Numbered from the stretch's first letter, positions 31,457 through 40,241 are shown. The stretch is 64,000 nucleotides of DNA from DATMER01 sp034667225 (GCA_034667225.1 JAXDKG010000036.1:62001-126000), one strand, 5' to 3'. Made by a program: numbers and translations. Notes: a model not told the origin generated them from the sequence alone.

Positions 31457-33126
31457 GAAGGAACCGACTGCCGGTAGCCGGGATTTTCCTGGCTCTGCTC
31501 CTCGCCTGGCTGGTGGGATATCCGCTGCTGATGACGCTCGTCGACGCGCTGAGGGGACCGGAGGGCTGGACGGCCACGCATGTGCGCGAGTTCGCCTCCC
31601 GTCCGGATGAGTGGCTGGCTCTGTGGCGCAGCCTCTGGATCTCTCTCGCTTCGGTGGGATTGGCCGCGGCGATCGGCGTGCCCCTGGCTTTCCTCTTCGA
31701 GCGCGCCGACTTCCCCGGCCGGCGATTCCTCGCCGCGGTCGTGGCCCTTCCGGTCGCCCTGCCTCCCCTGGTGGGCGTGATCGCCTTCCTCTTCCTCTAT
31801 GGAGAGAGCGGCTTCGTGTCGCGGGCGGTCCAATCGCTGCTGGGGTTGGAGGCTCCCCCCTGGCGGCTGGCCGGGCCGGGCGCAATCCTTCTGGTCCATG
31901 CCTATTCGATGTACGTCTACTTCTATCTCTTCACCCGGGCCGGGCTGGCGCGGCTCGACGCGGCTCTCCTGGAGGCGGCGGCTTCGCTCGGCGCCGGGAA
32001 GGCACGGTCCCTGTTCCGGGTGACGCTGCCCCTGCTCCGGCCAGCTCTGGCCGGAGCGGCGCTGCTGACCTTCATGACCTCGCTGGCCTCGTTCTCGGCC
32101 CCGTATCTCTTTGGCGGGAGCTTCCGGGTGATGACCACGCAGATCGTGGCCTCGAAGCTGAACGGAGAGACCGGCCTGTCTCAGGTTGAGACGGTCATGC
32201 TGGCGGGGCTCGCCCTTCTGGCCCTGGGTGGGATGCGGTGGATCGACCGTTCCGGTCTTGCCGCCACGGGCGTGAGAGGTGTCGCGCCGGCCCGCCGCCG
32301 GCTGGAGAGCTCCTGGGCGCGGATCACGGCGGGGACTCTCGGGTGGCTGCTCGTCGCCTTCCTGCTCCTGCCGCACGCGGTGCTGCTCCTGGTCTCTTTC
32401 GTGCCGCCGTTCACCTGGACCGCCGAACCCTTCCCGCCGGTCCTCGAGCTGCGCAACTGGATGGCGCTGGCCCAGGCGGAGAAGCTGCGGCCGGTGGTCA
32501 ACTCGCTCTGGATGGCCGCCGTTTCGACGATTGCGGCGGTCGCGCTGGGTCTGACCGCGGCGCGGATGGCGGTCTCCCGTCCGGTGGACGGGGGCGAGCC
32601 GCGCCGGCCCTGGCTGTCGAGCGCTCTCGAAGGACTGATCGCAGTGCCCTGGGCCGTGCCCGGGACCGTGTTCGCCATCGCCCTCGCGACCACCTTCGGG
32701 GTGAATCAGCCGTGGATCGGGCGGTTCGTGCTGATCGGCACGCCGCTGATCCTCCCCCTGGCCTACCTGGTGCGCAGCCTGCCGCTCACGGGGCGCGGAT
32801 CGATCGCCGGGCTGCGCGGGCTCGATCCGGCTCTAGAGGAGGCTGCGGCGTCGCTCGGCGCGGGGCGCTGGCGCCGGCTGGGCAAGGTGGTGTTGCCGCT
32901 GCTCCGGCCGGCGATCGCGGCCGGGGCGGGGCTGGCGTTCATCACCGCGCTCGGGGACTTCGTCGTCTCCATCGTGCTCTACACCTTCGAGACGCGTCCG
33001 ATCTCCATCGAGATCCTGTCGAGCCTGCGGCTTCAGGACCTGGGGATGGCGGCGGTGTACGGAGTCATCCTGATGACGGCGAGCGCCGCGGCCTTTCTGC
33101 TCTGGGGCCGGGGCGAGGCGAGCTAG
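31453..33126 (+). CDS. Fused double ABC permease, FbpB type
   Basis: A 557-residue protein with about 12 membrane spans. Each half carries its own EAA loop: EAAASLGAGKARSLFRVTLPLLRP in the first and EEAAASLGAGRWRRLGKVVLPLLRP in the second. The protein is therefore two permease domains in one chain, as in FbpB, CysTW fusions and ThiP, and needs no second permease gene. It follows the ATPase with an ATGA overlap. The MFS gene starts 15 bases after its stop, so all four genes may share a transcript. Confidence 0.95.
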   Translation: MRRNRLPVAGIFLALLLAWLVGYPLLMTLVDALRGPEGWTATHVREFASRPDEWLALWRSLWISLASVGLAAAIGVPLAFLFERADFPGRRFLAAVVALPVALPPLVGVIAFLFLYGESGFVSRAVQSLLGLEAPPWRLAGPGAILLVHAYSMYVYFYLFTRAGLARLDAALLEAAASLGAGKARSLFRVTLPLLRPALAGAALLTFMTSLASFSAPYLFGGSFRVMTTQIVASKLNGETGLSQVETVMLAGLALLALGGMRWIDRSGLAATGVRGVAPARRRLESSWARITAGTLGWLLVAFLLLPHAVLLLVSFVPPFTWTAEPFPPVLELRNWMALAQAEKLRPVVNSLWMAAVSTIAAVALGLTAARMAVSRPVDGGEPRRPWLSSALEGLIAVPWAVPGTVFAIALATTFGVNQPWIGRFVLIGTPLILPLAYLVRSLPLTGRGSIAGLRGLDPALEEAAASLGAGRWRRLGKVVLPLLRPAIAAGAGLAFITALGDFVVSIVLYTFETRPISIEILSSLRLQDLGMAAVYGVILMTASAAAFLLWGRGEAS

Positions 33127-33140
33127 AAGTAGAGGTAGCG

Positions 33141-34373
33141 ATGGAGTCCCGCGGTATCAAGCAGCTCAGCGTCCTGATGGCCACGGTGTTCGTGGACATG
33201 ATCGGCTTCACCATGGTCCTGCCGCTGCTCCCGTTCTACGCCACGCGGCTGGGAGCGGACGCTCCGCTGGTCGGCATGCTGGTCGCCTCGTACCCGTTCG
33301 CCCAGCTCGCGGTATCTCCTTTTTGGGGGAGGCTTTCGGACCGTTACGGCCGCCGGCCGCTGATCCTGGCGGGGCTGATGCTCTCGGCCGCGGCCTACGT
33401 GCTCTTCGGCCTGGCCGAGAGCCTGTGGTTCCTGTTCGCCTCGCGCCTTGTCCAGGGGGCTGGCGGCGGGACCACGGGGGTGGTGCAGGCCTACGTGGCC
33501 GACGCGGTTGAGCCCGAGGAGCGCACCAAGGCGCTGGGCTGGCTGACTGCGGCGACCAGCGCGGGCGTCATGATCGGCCCGGCCAGCGGCTCGCTCGCCA
33601 CCTACCTCGGGCCGGAGGGCCCGGGCTTCATGGCCGCGGGGCTCTGCGTGCTCAACATCCTCTTCGCCTGGAAGTGGCTCCCGGAGCCGAAGAGGTACGC
33701 CAGCACCACCTCCGAGATGGCCGCCCCCAAGCGGTCGCTGCGCAGCACTTTCTATGAGGTGCTGAGCCACCCCACGGCCCCGGTCAGCGCGCCGATCTGG
33801 GTCTACGCCATCGGCATGATGGCCTTCATGGCGATGAATGGCGTGCTGGGGCTCTACCTGAAGGACGTCATGGGGGTCACCGAGAAGACGATCGGCTACT
33901 TCTACGCCTATGTGGGAGGGATCTCGCTGGTCATGCGGGCGTTGCTGCTGGGTCCGGCCGTGCGGCGCTTCGGGGAGGTCGGGGTGACCCGCCTGGGCGC
34001 CCTGTCCCTGGTGATCGGGCTGGCTGGCATCCCCTTCACCGACGGCAGTCTCCTGGGGCTCGCCCTGGTGGTCCTGTTCGTGCCCGTGGGGACGGCCCTG
34101 CTCTTCCCGGCAACCACCTCGCTCGTGTCCCGGCGCTCGTCGCGGGCAGAGACCGGGCAAACCCTCGGAGTCCAGCAGTCCTTCGGCGGGGTCTCCCGGA
34201 TGCTCGGCCCTCTCTGGTCGGGCTTCGCCTACAAGGTGGATCTCCGCTACCCGTTCTGGATGGCTTCTGTCCTGATGATGAGCGTCAGCTTCCTGACCCT
34301 GCGCATGCGGCGGGAGGAGAGGCCTGAAAGCAAAAAGACCGGCGATCTTTTGCGATCGGGCCGGCCTTCCTGA
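33141..34373 (+). CDS. MFS efflux transporter, TetA/MdtG-like
   Basis: A 410-residue protein with 12 spans. Motif A GRLSDRYGRRPLILAGL lies in the loop between helices 2 and 3; the opening LSVLMATVFVDMIGFTMVLPLLPFYA and the QGAGGGTTGVVQAYVAD helix 4 region fit drug/H+ antiporters of the DHA1 type. GAGG precedes ATG 33141. It sits at the end of the ABC operon; whether the import and export genes work on related compounds is not known. The tRNA gene lies just after its stop on the other strand. Confidence 0.9.
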   Translation: MESRGIKQLSVLMATVFVDMIGFTMVLPLLPFYATRLGADAPLVGMLVASYPFAQLAVSPFWGRLSDRYGRRPLILAGLMLSAAAYVLFGLAESLWFLFASRLVQGAGGGTTGVVQAYVADAVEPEERTKALGWLTAATSAGVMIGPASGSLATYLGPEGPGFMAAGLCVLNILFAWKWLPEPKRYASTTSEMAAPKRSLRSTFYEVLSHPTAPVSAPIWVYAIGMMAFMAMNGVLGLYLKDVMGVTEKTIGYFYAYVGGISLVMRALLLGPAVRRFGEVGVTRLGALSLVIGLAGIPFTDGSLLGLALVVLFVPVGTALLFPATTSLVSRRSSRAETGQTLGVQQSFGGVSRMLGPLWSGFAYKVDLRYPFWMASVLMMSVSFLTLRMRREERPESKKTGDLLRSGRPS

Positions 34374-34376
34374 TTC

Positions 34377-34458
<82 letters not shown>

Positions 34459-34556
34459 TCACCGTTTTTCAAGTTCCCCTGTTTCGAGGGGAGGGAGATA
34501 CTCTCATAACTCCCTGGGACTGTCAAACGTAATCCACAACAGCGCCAGAACCGGGT

Positions 34557-35885
34557 TCATTCCAGATATCCCAGCGCCCGCAGCTTGCGCTCCGCCTCCA
34601 GGCTTTCTTCGGCGTTGCCCGAGCCTTCGGTCTTGCCGAGCCACTGGGTGAGCGCCTGGCGCAGCCGGTGGAAGACCCTCCGCTCTCCGCGCAACGAGTC
34701 CTTTTCCTCCTTCGGGTCGGCCTTCAGGTCGTAGAGCGCGAAGCTCCCCTTTCCGAGGTCGTGGATCAGCTTGTGCTGGCCGTCGGCGGCGCTGCGCAGG
34801 GTGCCCTGCATGCCGTACTGGTGCGGATCAAGCTCGCCGGTATCCTCGATGAGCGGCCGCAGGCTCTCCCCCTCGAAGGTCAGGCCTTTGGTGTCGATCT
34901 CCAGGTAGTCGAGCAGCGTGGGGACGACGTCGAGGTTCTGCACCGGCCGGTCGAGGACGCGGGGTGCAGTCCCGGGGAGATGGAGGAAGAACGGGGTCTT
35001 GATCGAGGAGTCGAAGAGGGTGCGGCAGTGCTTGATGTGGCCGTGCTCCAGGAACTCCTCGCCGTGGTCCGCGACGAAGACCAGGGCCGTATCCTCCATC
35101 CGGCCGGCCTCGCGGAGTACCTTCAGGAGCTCGGCGAACTGGGAGTCGAAGAAGGCGATCTCCTCGTCGTACAGGTCCATCAGGTATTGGATGTCCTGCG
35201 GCGTGGCCCCGGGGTCGGGCGCTCCCTTGTAGAGCATGTCGCCGATCGGGTTGGGGTTGCCGTCGCGGACGAACCTCTTCTCCGGCCGCCCCAGGGCCCA
35301 GCGGCGCTGGTGGCTCTTCGGCGGCGTGTAGGGGCCATGGGGGTCCATGTAGTGGAGATAGAGGAAGAACGGGCGCTCGTCGTCGGACTGGATCAGCGGC
35401 ATCGCCGCCCGGTTGACGCAGGCGGCGTTCTCCCAGACGCAGTCCTCGTTGAAGCTCTCGAATCCGCGGCCGAAGCCGGCCCCGGGGTTGAAACGCCCCG
35501 GCGAATTGCGCACCACCGGGCTCGCCGAGACCGCGGCCGTGCGGAAGCCGCGCTCGAGGAGGATCTCGGCGATGGATGGGATGCTCTCCGGGATGCCGAG
35601 CGGGCTCGGCGCCGGCTGGCCGAGGAAGGCCGACGGGTAGCGCGAGGTCAGGATTGAGTTGGCCGACGGGAACGTGCAGGAGGCCTGGCTGCGGGCTCCA
35701 GTGAACTTGAGCGACTCCGCGGCAAAGGCGTCGACGTTCGGGCTGGTCGGCCGGGGGTAGCCGTAGGCGCCCAAATGGTCGGCGCGCAGGGTGTCGACCA
35801 GGATCAGGATGACGTTGCGGGGCTTCGAAGGCTTCGAGCAGGAAAGGACCAGAAGGACCAAAAGGAAGAAAAAAACTCTTCTCAT
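34557..35885 (-). CDS. Sulfatase-fold lipoprotein with Thr in place of the FGly cysteine
   Basis: A 442-residue lipoprotein (MRRVFFFLLVLLVLSCSKP, lipobox LVLSC). The sulfatase fold shows NVILILVDTLRADHLGAYGYPRPTSPN, the active-site segment SCTFPSANSILTSRYP, DPHGPYTPP and FVADHGEEFLEHGH. The nucleophile segment reads T-F-P-S, not C-x-P-x-R, so it should not carry formylglycine; such members are more likely phosphodiesterases or phosphotransferases. It ends in KLRALGYLE. Its ATG overlaps the upstream methyltransferase stop as TGATG, so the two form an operon. Acting on envelope or extracellular esters is likely. Confidence 0.8.
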   Translation of the reverse strand: MRRVFFFLLVLLVLSCSKPSKPRNVILILVDTLRADHLGAYGYPRPTSPNVDAFAAESLKFTGARSQASCTFPSANSILTSRYPSAFLGQPAPSPLGIPESIPSIAEILLERGFRTAAVSASPVVRNSPGRFNPGAGFGRGFESFNEDCVWENAACVNRAAMPLIQSDDERPFFLYLHYMDPHGPYTPPKSHQRRWALGRPEKRFVRDGNPNPIGDMLYKGAPDPGATPQDIQYLMDLYDEEIAFFDSQFAELLKVLREAGRMEDTALVFVADHGEEFLEHGHIKHCRTLFDSSIKTPFFLHLPGTAPRVLDRPVQNLDVVPTLLDYLEIDTKGLTFEGESLRPLIEDTGELDPHQYGMQGTLRSAADGQHKLIHDLGKGSFALYDLKADPKEEKDSLRGERRVFHRLRQALTQWLGKTEGSGNAEESLEAERKLRALGYLE

Positions 35886-36529
35886 CAATCGGCCAGGTGG
35901 ATCAGGAACTCGCGCTCGATCAGCTCGCGGAACTTCTGCAGGCGCTCCGGCTGGGGATCGCCCCGGCGCGCCTCGGCTATGATGACGTGCGGCAGGTCCG
36001 GGGCGTCTTCGTAGATCTCGTGGCGCTCGATCCCCTGGAAGGCCGGCAGCTCGCTCTCGCCCCAGCGGCACCAGCGCACCAGGTCGAAGCCACAGGCCGC
36101 CAGGGCCTCGCCCAGGATGTGGCGGTTCCAGAGGAACTGGTGGCGCCAGCCGTGAAAGGCGCGGTTGATCTGCAGCGCCGCCAGCCGCTTCGTCTCGTCG
36201 TCCAGGTCGAGCCGGTAGTGCGTGACCCAGACCCACTCCAGGTTCGGCGTGGACATCCGCAGCCACCCGCCGGGCTCGAGCACCCGGTGGCACTCCTGCA
36301 GGAAGTTGAGCGCGTCCGCGAGCGCCAGGTGCTCCAGGAAGTGCTCGGCGAAGACCGCCTCCGCGCCCGTGAAGCCCAGGCCCTTGGTGACGTCGCAGAC
36401 CACGTCGACTCCGGGAAGGGCCTGGATGTCCATGTTCACCCAGCCTTCCAGGCGCGCCTTGCCGCTGCCCACGTGCAGGCGGAGAGGGCCGGGAGGGGGG
36501 ACGAAGGGGGCGGGAGTTTCTTCAGCCAT
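35885..36529 (-). CDS. SAM-dependent methyltransferase, class I
   Basis: A 214-residue Rossmann methyltransferase. Motif I is LRLHVGSGKARLEGWVNMDIQ, followed by VCDVTKGLGF, then the EHFLEHLALADALNFLQECHRVLEPGGWLRMSTPNLEWV core. This pattern is typical of methyltransferases encoded with sugar or envelope-modifying genes. The C-terminal part is rich in Trp and His. It is first in a two-gene operon with the sulfatase-like lipoprotein. Substrate unknown. Confidence 0.85.
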   Translation of the reverse strand: MAEETPAPFVPPPGPLRLHVGSGKARLEGWVNMDIQALPGVDVVCDVTKGLGFTGAEAVFAEHFLEHLALADALNFLQECHRVLEPGGWLRMSTPNLEWVWVTHYRLDLDDETKRLAALQINRAFHGWRHQFLWNRHILGEALAACGFDLVRWCRWGESELPAFQGIERHEIYEDAPDLPHVIIAEARRGDPQPERLQKFRELIEREFLIHLAD

Positions 36530-36542
36530 TGAGCGGGGGAGT

Positions 36543-36890
36543 CTAGCATTTCAAGATGACTGGCAGGCCGGCTTCGACACAGCCGGCGAGCCCGCGCTCG
36601 ATCGCCCAGGCGTCGGGGAAGCCCTCCTCCCTGAGCTTCGCCGCCACCCGGGCGGCCAGACCGTCGTCCAGTCAGGTGCAGTAGGCGAGGATCCAGCCCT
36701 GCGGTATTTGGCTGATGCGCCCGAGCACCTGCGGCAGCCCGCGGGTCCCTTCGACCCGCAGATCGCCCTCGATCCTTTCGTTGGAGCGGGCATGCGCGGC
36801 CCGTCCCCGGGAGTCGAGCACGGTGACGTTTTCGCCCTGTTCCAGACGGCGGCGGACCTCCTCGGGGGCCATTTTGAGGGTTTCGGGCAT
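36543..36890 (-). CDS. Rhodanese-domain protein with in-frame TGA, candidate selenoprotein
   Basis: From ATG 36890 the frame encodes a 115-residue rhodanese: MAPEEVRRRLEQGENVTVLDSRG at the front, GWILAYCT up to codon 72, a TGA at codon 73 (36674-36672), then LDDGLAARVAAKLREEGFPDAW and a closing AIERGLAGCVEAGLPVILKC, to a TAG at 36545-36543. The part after TGA is the expected last helices of the fold, in frame and undamaged. In rhodaneses with the CT-C-P-N-E form, a second Cys follows YCT, and here TGA takes that position. A GC stem-loop fitting a bacterial SECIS lies 15 bases on. A true nonsense mutation is the alternative. SelA, SelB and tRNA-Sec are not in the window. Confidence 0.65.
36640..36656 (-). 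promoter_or_regulatory. Candidate bacterial SECIS stem-loop
   Basis: Reading the minus-strand RNA, the UGA is followed by 15 bases, then stem GCCGCC (36656-36651), loop CGGGU (36650-36646) and stem GGCGGC (36645-36640). The loop begins 22 bases after UGA, inside the usual 16-37 range, and has a G in its first two positions. GC-rich coding DNA often makes such stems, so this is supporting rather than decisive. Confidence 0.45.
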
Positions 36891-36929
36891 CGCGCTTGCT
36901 TTCAAAGTACGGCAGCAGTCCGTTTTTCC

Positions 36930-36957
36930 TTGAAAATGTTAGGGTTTTGCAGATAAC
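36930..36957 (+). promoter_or_regulatory. Candidate sigma70-type promoter for enolase
   Basis: TTGAAA at 36930-36935 and GATAAC at 36952-36957 are 16 bases apart, in a locally AT-rich stretch. They lie 46 bases before the enolase start. Confidence 0.4.
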
Positions 36958-37002
36958 CTTTCCAGGTTGCAGTCTACCGGACACCTGGGCTGAGGAGGGG
37001 TG

Positions 37003-38304
37003 ATGTTCGTCATCGAAGAAGTCGTGGGCCATGAGATCCTCGACTCCAGGGGCAATCCGACCTTGGAGGTTGAAGTCATTTTGCAGGGCGGCATCTGGGG
37101 GCGGGCGTCGGTACCGTCCGGGGCCTCCACGGGTGAGCGTGAAGCTTTGGAGCTGCGCGACGGCGGCGACCGCTATCGCGGCAAGGGAGTGCGCAAGGCG
37201 CTGGCCAACGTGCACGACGAGATCGCGCCGCCGCTGCGCGGGCTCGACGTCCGCGATCAGGCGCGCATCGACCGGCTGCTGATCGAGCTCGACGGCACAT
37301 CCGACAAGAGCCGCCTCGGCGCCAATGCCACCCTCGGGGTCTCCCTGGCCGTGGCCCGCGCTGCTTCGAAGGCCTGCGACCTTCCGTTCTACGCCTACCT
37401 GGGCGGACCGGCGGCGACCGTGCTGCCCATACCGCTCCTCAACGTGCTCAACGGCGGAGCCCATGCCGACAACTCCATCGACGTCCAGGAGTTCATGCTG
37501 GTCCCGTTCGGCTTCGACCGCTACTCCGAGGCGCTGCGCGCGGGCGTGGAGGTCTACCATACGCTCAAGGAGATCCTGAAGAAGGAGAAGATGGTCACCG
37601 CCGTGGGCGACGAGGGCGGATTCGCTCCGAACCTGAAGAGCAACCGCGACGCGCTGGACTACCTGATGCGGGCGATCGAAGGGGCCGGCTACAAGCCCGG
37701 CCGGGACATCGGGCTGGCCCTGGACGTGGCCGCCAGCGAGCTGGTGGAGAAACGTCGCGCCAAAAAAGTCACCTATTCTCTGGAGGGGGAAGGCCGCAAG
37801 GGCCTCTCCAGCGCCGACATGATCGCCATCTACCGTGAGTGGCTCGATGCCTATCCGCTGGTCTCCATCGAGGACGGCCTGGCGGAGGACGACCACGAGG
37901 GCTGGAAGCAGTTGACCGACGAGCTTGGCGGCCGGGTGCAGCTCGTGGGCGACGACCTCTTCGTGACCAACCCGGAGATCCTGGCGGAGGGCATCCGCAA
38001 CGGTCTCGCCAACGCCCTGCTGGTCAAGGTAAACCAGATCGGCACCCTCTCCGAGACGCTGGAAGCGGTGGAGCTGGCCAAGACCCACGCCTACGCCAAC
38101 ATCATCAGCCACCGCTCGGGCGAGACCGAGGACACCACCATCGCCGACCTCTCCGTGGCCACCCGCTGCGGCCAGATCAAGACCGGCGCCCCGTGCCGCA
38201 GTGATCGGGTCGCCAAGTACAACCGCCTGCTGCGCATCGAGGAGGAGCTGGACAACGTAGCCTCCTTCCCCGGTGCCGCGGCGTTTCCACGCTGGACTCC
38301 TTGA
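37003..38304 (+). CDS. eno: Enolase
   Basis: A 433-residue glycolytic enzyme converting 2-phosphoglycerate to phosphoenolpyruvate. It opens with VVGHEILDSRGNPTLEVEV and SVPSGASTG-type ASVPSGASTGEREALELRDG. Further on are VGDEGGFAPNL, LVSIEDGLAEDDHEGW, QLVGDDLFVTNPEIL, LLVKVNQIGTLSE and SHRSGETEDTTIADLSVAT. These carry the Mg ligands and the catalytic Lys and Glu of the family, and the length is normal. GAGGAGGGG precedes ATG 37003. Its stop overlaps the ftsB start. Confidence 0.98.
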   Translation: MFVIEEVVGHEILDSRGNPTLEVEVILQGGIWGRASVPSGASTGEREALELRDGGDRYRGKGVRKALANVHDEIAPPLRGLDVRDQARIDRLLIELDGTSDKSRLGANATLGVSLAVARAASKACDLPFYAYLGGPAATVLPIPLLNVLNGGAHADNSIDVQEFMLVPFGFDRYSEALRAGVEVYHTLKEILKKEKMVTAVGDEGGFAPNLKSNRDALDYLMRAIEGAGYKPGRDIGLALDVAASELVEKRRAKKVTYSLEGEGRKGLSSADMIAIYREWLDAYPLVSIEDGLAEDDHEGWKQLTDELGGRVQLVGDDLFVTNPEILAEGIRNGLANALLVKVNQIGTLSETLEAVELAKTHAYANIISHRSGETEDTTIADLSVATRCGQIKTGAPCRSDRVAKYNRLLRIEEELDNVASFPGAAAFPRWTP

Positions 38305-38672
38305 GCACGACTCCCGCGCCCCCCCGGCCCGATTCATTCCGCCCGGTGGTGGGCGCCACTGTCCTCCTGTTCGTGGCGCTCCTCGGAATCGCGGCCTGGA
38401 AGGGTTCCCGCGACCTCGCTTCCGCCCGGGAGCGCGAGCGCCTTCTGGAGACCCGGATCGAGGACACCCAGGGCCGGATCGACGGACTGCGAGGCCGGAT
38501 CGACCGCCTGCGCTCCGATCCGGGCACCCTGGAGCGTCTCGCCCGCGAGGATCTCGGCATGGTCCGTCCGGGAGACGTGATCATCGAGCTTCCACCCGAT
38601 GACCTCTCTGGAGGACAGGGCGCCCCCGGTCCCCAGAGGGCCTCTTCGACCACTTCTTCGGCACCCCGCTGA
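38301..38672 (+). CDS. ftsB: FtsB/DivIC-type cell-division protein
   Basis: A 123-residue bitopic protein that starts with TTG overlapping the enolase stop (TTGA). It has one membrane span (about 19-35), then a coiled coil (LASARERERLLETRIEDTQGRIDGLRGRIDRLRSD), then the LERLAREDLGMVRPGDVIIELP motif of FtsB/DivIC, and a Ser/Pro tail. FtsB joins FtsL and FtsQ at the divisome. The eno-ftsB order is widely conserved. Confidence 0.9.
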   Translation: MSTTPAPPRPDSFRPVVGATVLLFVALLGIAAWKGSRDLASARERERLLETRIEDTQGRIDGLRGRIDRLRSDPGTLERLAREDLGMVRPGDVIIELPPDDLSGGQGAPGPQRASSTTSSAPR

Positions 38673-38695
38673 AAACAAAGAGCTTTCTCTACCTG

Positions 38696-38718
38696 GGCAA
38701 GCTGGCACGCAGCTTGCC
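38696..38718 (+). promoter_or_regulatory. Perfect 9-bp inverted repeat that contains a sigma54-like promoter
   Basis: GGCAAGCTG (38696-38704) and CAGCTTGCC (38710-38718) flank a five-base loop. The same bases contain CTGGCACGCAGCTTGCC, with GG at 38704-38705, ten bases, and GC at 38716-38717, a near-ideal -24/-12 promoter for the M48 gene. The repeat is followed by TTTAT, so it may instead terminate the eno-ftsB transcript. Both readings are possible and may both hold. Confidence 0.5.
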
Positions 38719-38767
38719 TTTATAGGAGGTGCGACTGGACGCGGAGACCCCAGAGGAGGTACTGACC

Positions 38768-39574
38768 ATGAAACCGCGAATGACCTCACGAATCAGCCGA
38801 CCAAGCCCCTTCACGGCCGCCATGGCCGTTCTGATGATCGTCGTACTCGGGTGCGCTACCACGGCGGGCGCCGCCTTGAACCTCGTGTCCCTCGACCAGG
38901 AGTGGGGGATGCGGAATGACCTTCGGTCCCAGGTGTCCCAGCAGGCCCGGGTCATCGACAGCTCCTACTTGAACACGGTGGGGCGGCGGATCGCCAGCCA
39001 GACTCCGCTGGGCAACCGGCGCTGGGACTTCGCCGTCGTGCAGGATAAGACCGTGAACGCCTTCAACCTGCCGGGCGGCTTGGTGTACGTCAACTCCGGG
39101 CTGATCGCCGAGGCGGACACCCTGTCCGAACTGGCCGGCGTGCTCGCGCATGAGATTGGCCACGGCTCGGCCCGCCACGGCACGCAGCTCATGACCCGGG
39201 CCTACGGTTACAACGCGATTGCCGGCCTGCTGCTGGGGCGCAATCCGGGCCAGGGCAAGCAGATCGCCGCCCAGCTCCTGGGCACCGGCATCCTGACCAA
39301 CTACAGCCGCAACGCGGAGCTCGAGGCCGACCGTCTGGGAGTGCACTACACCTACGCGGCCGGGTACGACCCGGCGGGGATGGTGGGCTTCTACGGGGAG
39401 ATGCTGGACATGCGGAAGCGCCAGCCGTCCAAGGTGGAGCAGTTTTTCTCCAGCCACCCGCTGACCGAGACGCGGATCCAGACCATCCAGGCCGAGGCGT
39501 CCCGGCTGCCGCGCCGGTCGTCCCTGACCAACGACACCAACAACTTCCAGCGCTTCCGCTCCCAGTTCAGGTAA
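38768..39574 (+). CDS. Exported M48-family zinc metalloprotease
   Basis: A 268-residue lipoprotein-like protein (MKPRMTSRISRPSPFTAAMAVLMIVVLGCATT, lipobox VLGC). The active site is AGVLAHEIGHGSARHG (HEIGH), and the third ligand Glu is in NAELEADRLGVHYTYAAGYDP. This is the BepA/LoiP group of periplasmic proteases, which degrade misfolded outer-membrane proteins. GAGGAGG lies nine bases before ATG 38768. A sigma54-like promoter upstream suggests regulation by stress or growth state. It converges on cspA with a shared hairpin. Confidence 0.9.
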   Translation: MKPRMTSRISRPSPFTAAMAVLMIVVLGCATTAGAALNLVSLDQEWGMRNDLRSQVSQQARVIDSSYLNTVGRRIASQTPLGNRRWDFAVVQDKTVNAFNLPGGLVYVNSGLIAEADTLSELAGVLAHEIGHGSARHGTQLMTRAYGYNAIAGLLLGRNPGQGKQIAAQLLGTGILTNYSRNAELEADRLGVHYTYAAGYDPAGMVGFYGEMLDMRKRQPSKVEQFFSSHPLTETRIQTIQAEASRLPRRSSLTNDTNNFQRFRSQFR

Positions 39575-39591
39575 GTGCCCACACACAAGAA

Positions 39592-39621
39592 CGCCCCGCT
39601 GGGAACAGTCCCAGCGGGGCG
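39592..39621. terminator. Strong hairpin between two converging genes
   Basis: Perfect 13-bp arms (39592-39604 and 39609-39621) with a four-base loop, between the M48 gene (+) and cspA (-). It lacks a long T-run, but its position suits a two-way terminator. Confidence 0.75.
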
Positions 39622-39641
39622 CTCAGGCAAAGGGGAACGGC

Positions 39642-39848
39642 TCAGGAGACTTTGACGACGTTCTTCGCCTGAAGTCCCTTTGGCCCTTCGACAACATCGA
39701 AGGTAACCTTGTCCCCTTCGGCCAGGGTCCGGAAACCCTCGGCGACAATCGAGGCGTGATGGACGAAGACGTCCGGTCCCCCCGGCCGCACGATGAACCC
39801 ATAGCCCTTCGCGTCATTGAACCACTTCACTACACCTTGTTCAGACAT
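39642..39848 (-). CDS. Cold-shock-domain protein, CspA type
   Basis: A 68-residue protein (MSEQGVVKWFNDAKGYGFIVRPGGPDVFVHHASIV). RNP1 is KGYGFI and RNP2 is DVFVHH. AAGGAGC lies before ATG 39848. It binds single-stranded nucleic acid and melts RNA structure. The upstream 390 bases hold no gene and could form a long structured leader, as in other cold-shock genes. Confidence 0.95.
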   Translation of the reverse strand: MSEQGVVKWFNDAKGYGFIVRPGGPDVFVHHASIVAEGFRTLAEGDKVTFDVVEGPKGLQAKNVVKVS

Positions 39849-40241
39849 ACTCTCAGCTCCTTGAAACAAGTGTTTCCGTTTCGCCGTGTTGCCACGACCA
39901 CCTCCGCCCCTCCCAAGAGGGACAAGAAAACAAGAAAAAACACGCTTCAGCTCTCCTCATCCGAACGGACCCTGCACCTCCGGTACGGCAACTTCTGCTG
40001 CAAGGAGCCGCTCGTCCGACATACCTGACCCGCTCGACTGACTCTGGCGCTTCGACGTTCCACTCCCCTGTGCACTCCACACTCTCCGGGTTTCGATGCG
40101 TTTGGGTACAGTTCCTGCGGGCAAGGGAAATCAGGCGGGCAATGTCTTCGAAACAACGTCCAAAGTCTGTATCCGAGTCGTTAAGGGGGATGGTGGCATC
40201 TCTGGGGGACAAAATCAAGGGGGGAAGATAGAATCCCCTCC
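39849..40241. other. Intergenic region upstream of cspA and the YceH gene
   Basis: About 390 bases between divergent genes. Open frames here start without ribosome sites and look random. It is probably the long cspA leader plus promoters. No clear promoter pair was found. Confidence 0.5.

Noticed and set aside
39853..40218. 121-codon minus-strand frame upstream of cspA
   Set aside because: No ribosome site, odd residues and likely part of the cspA leader.
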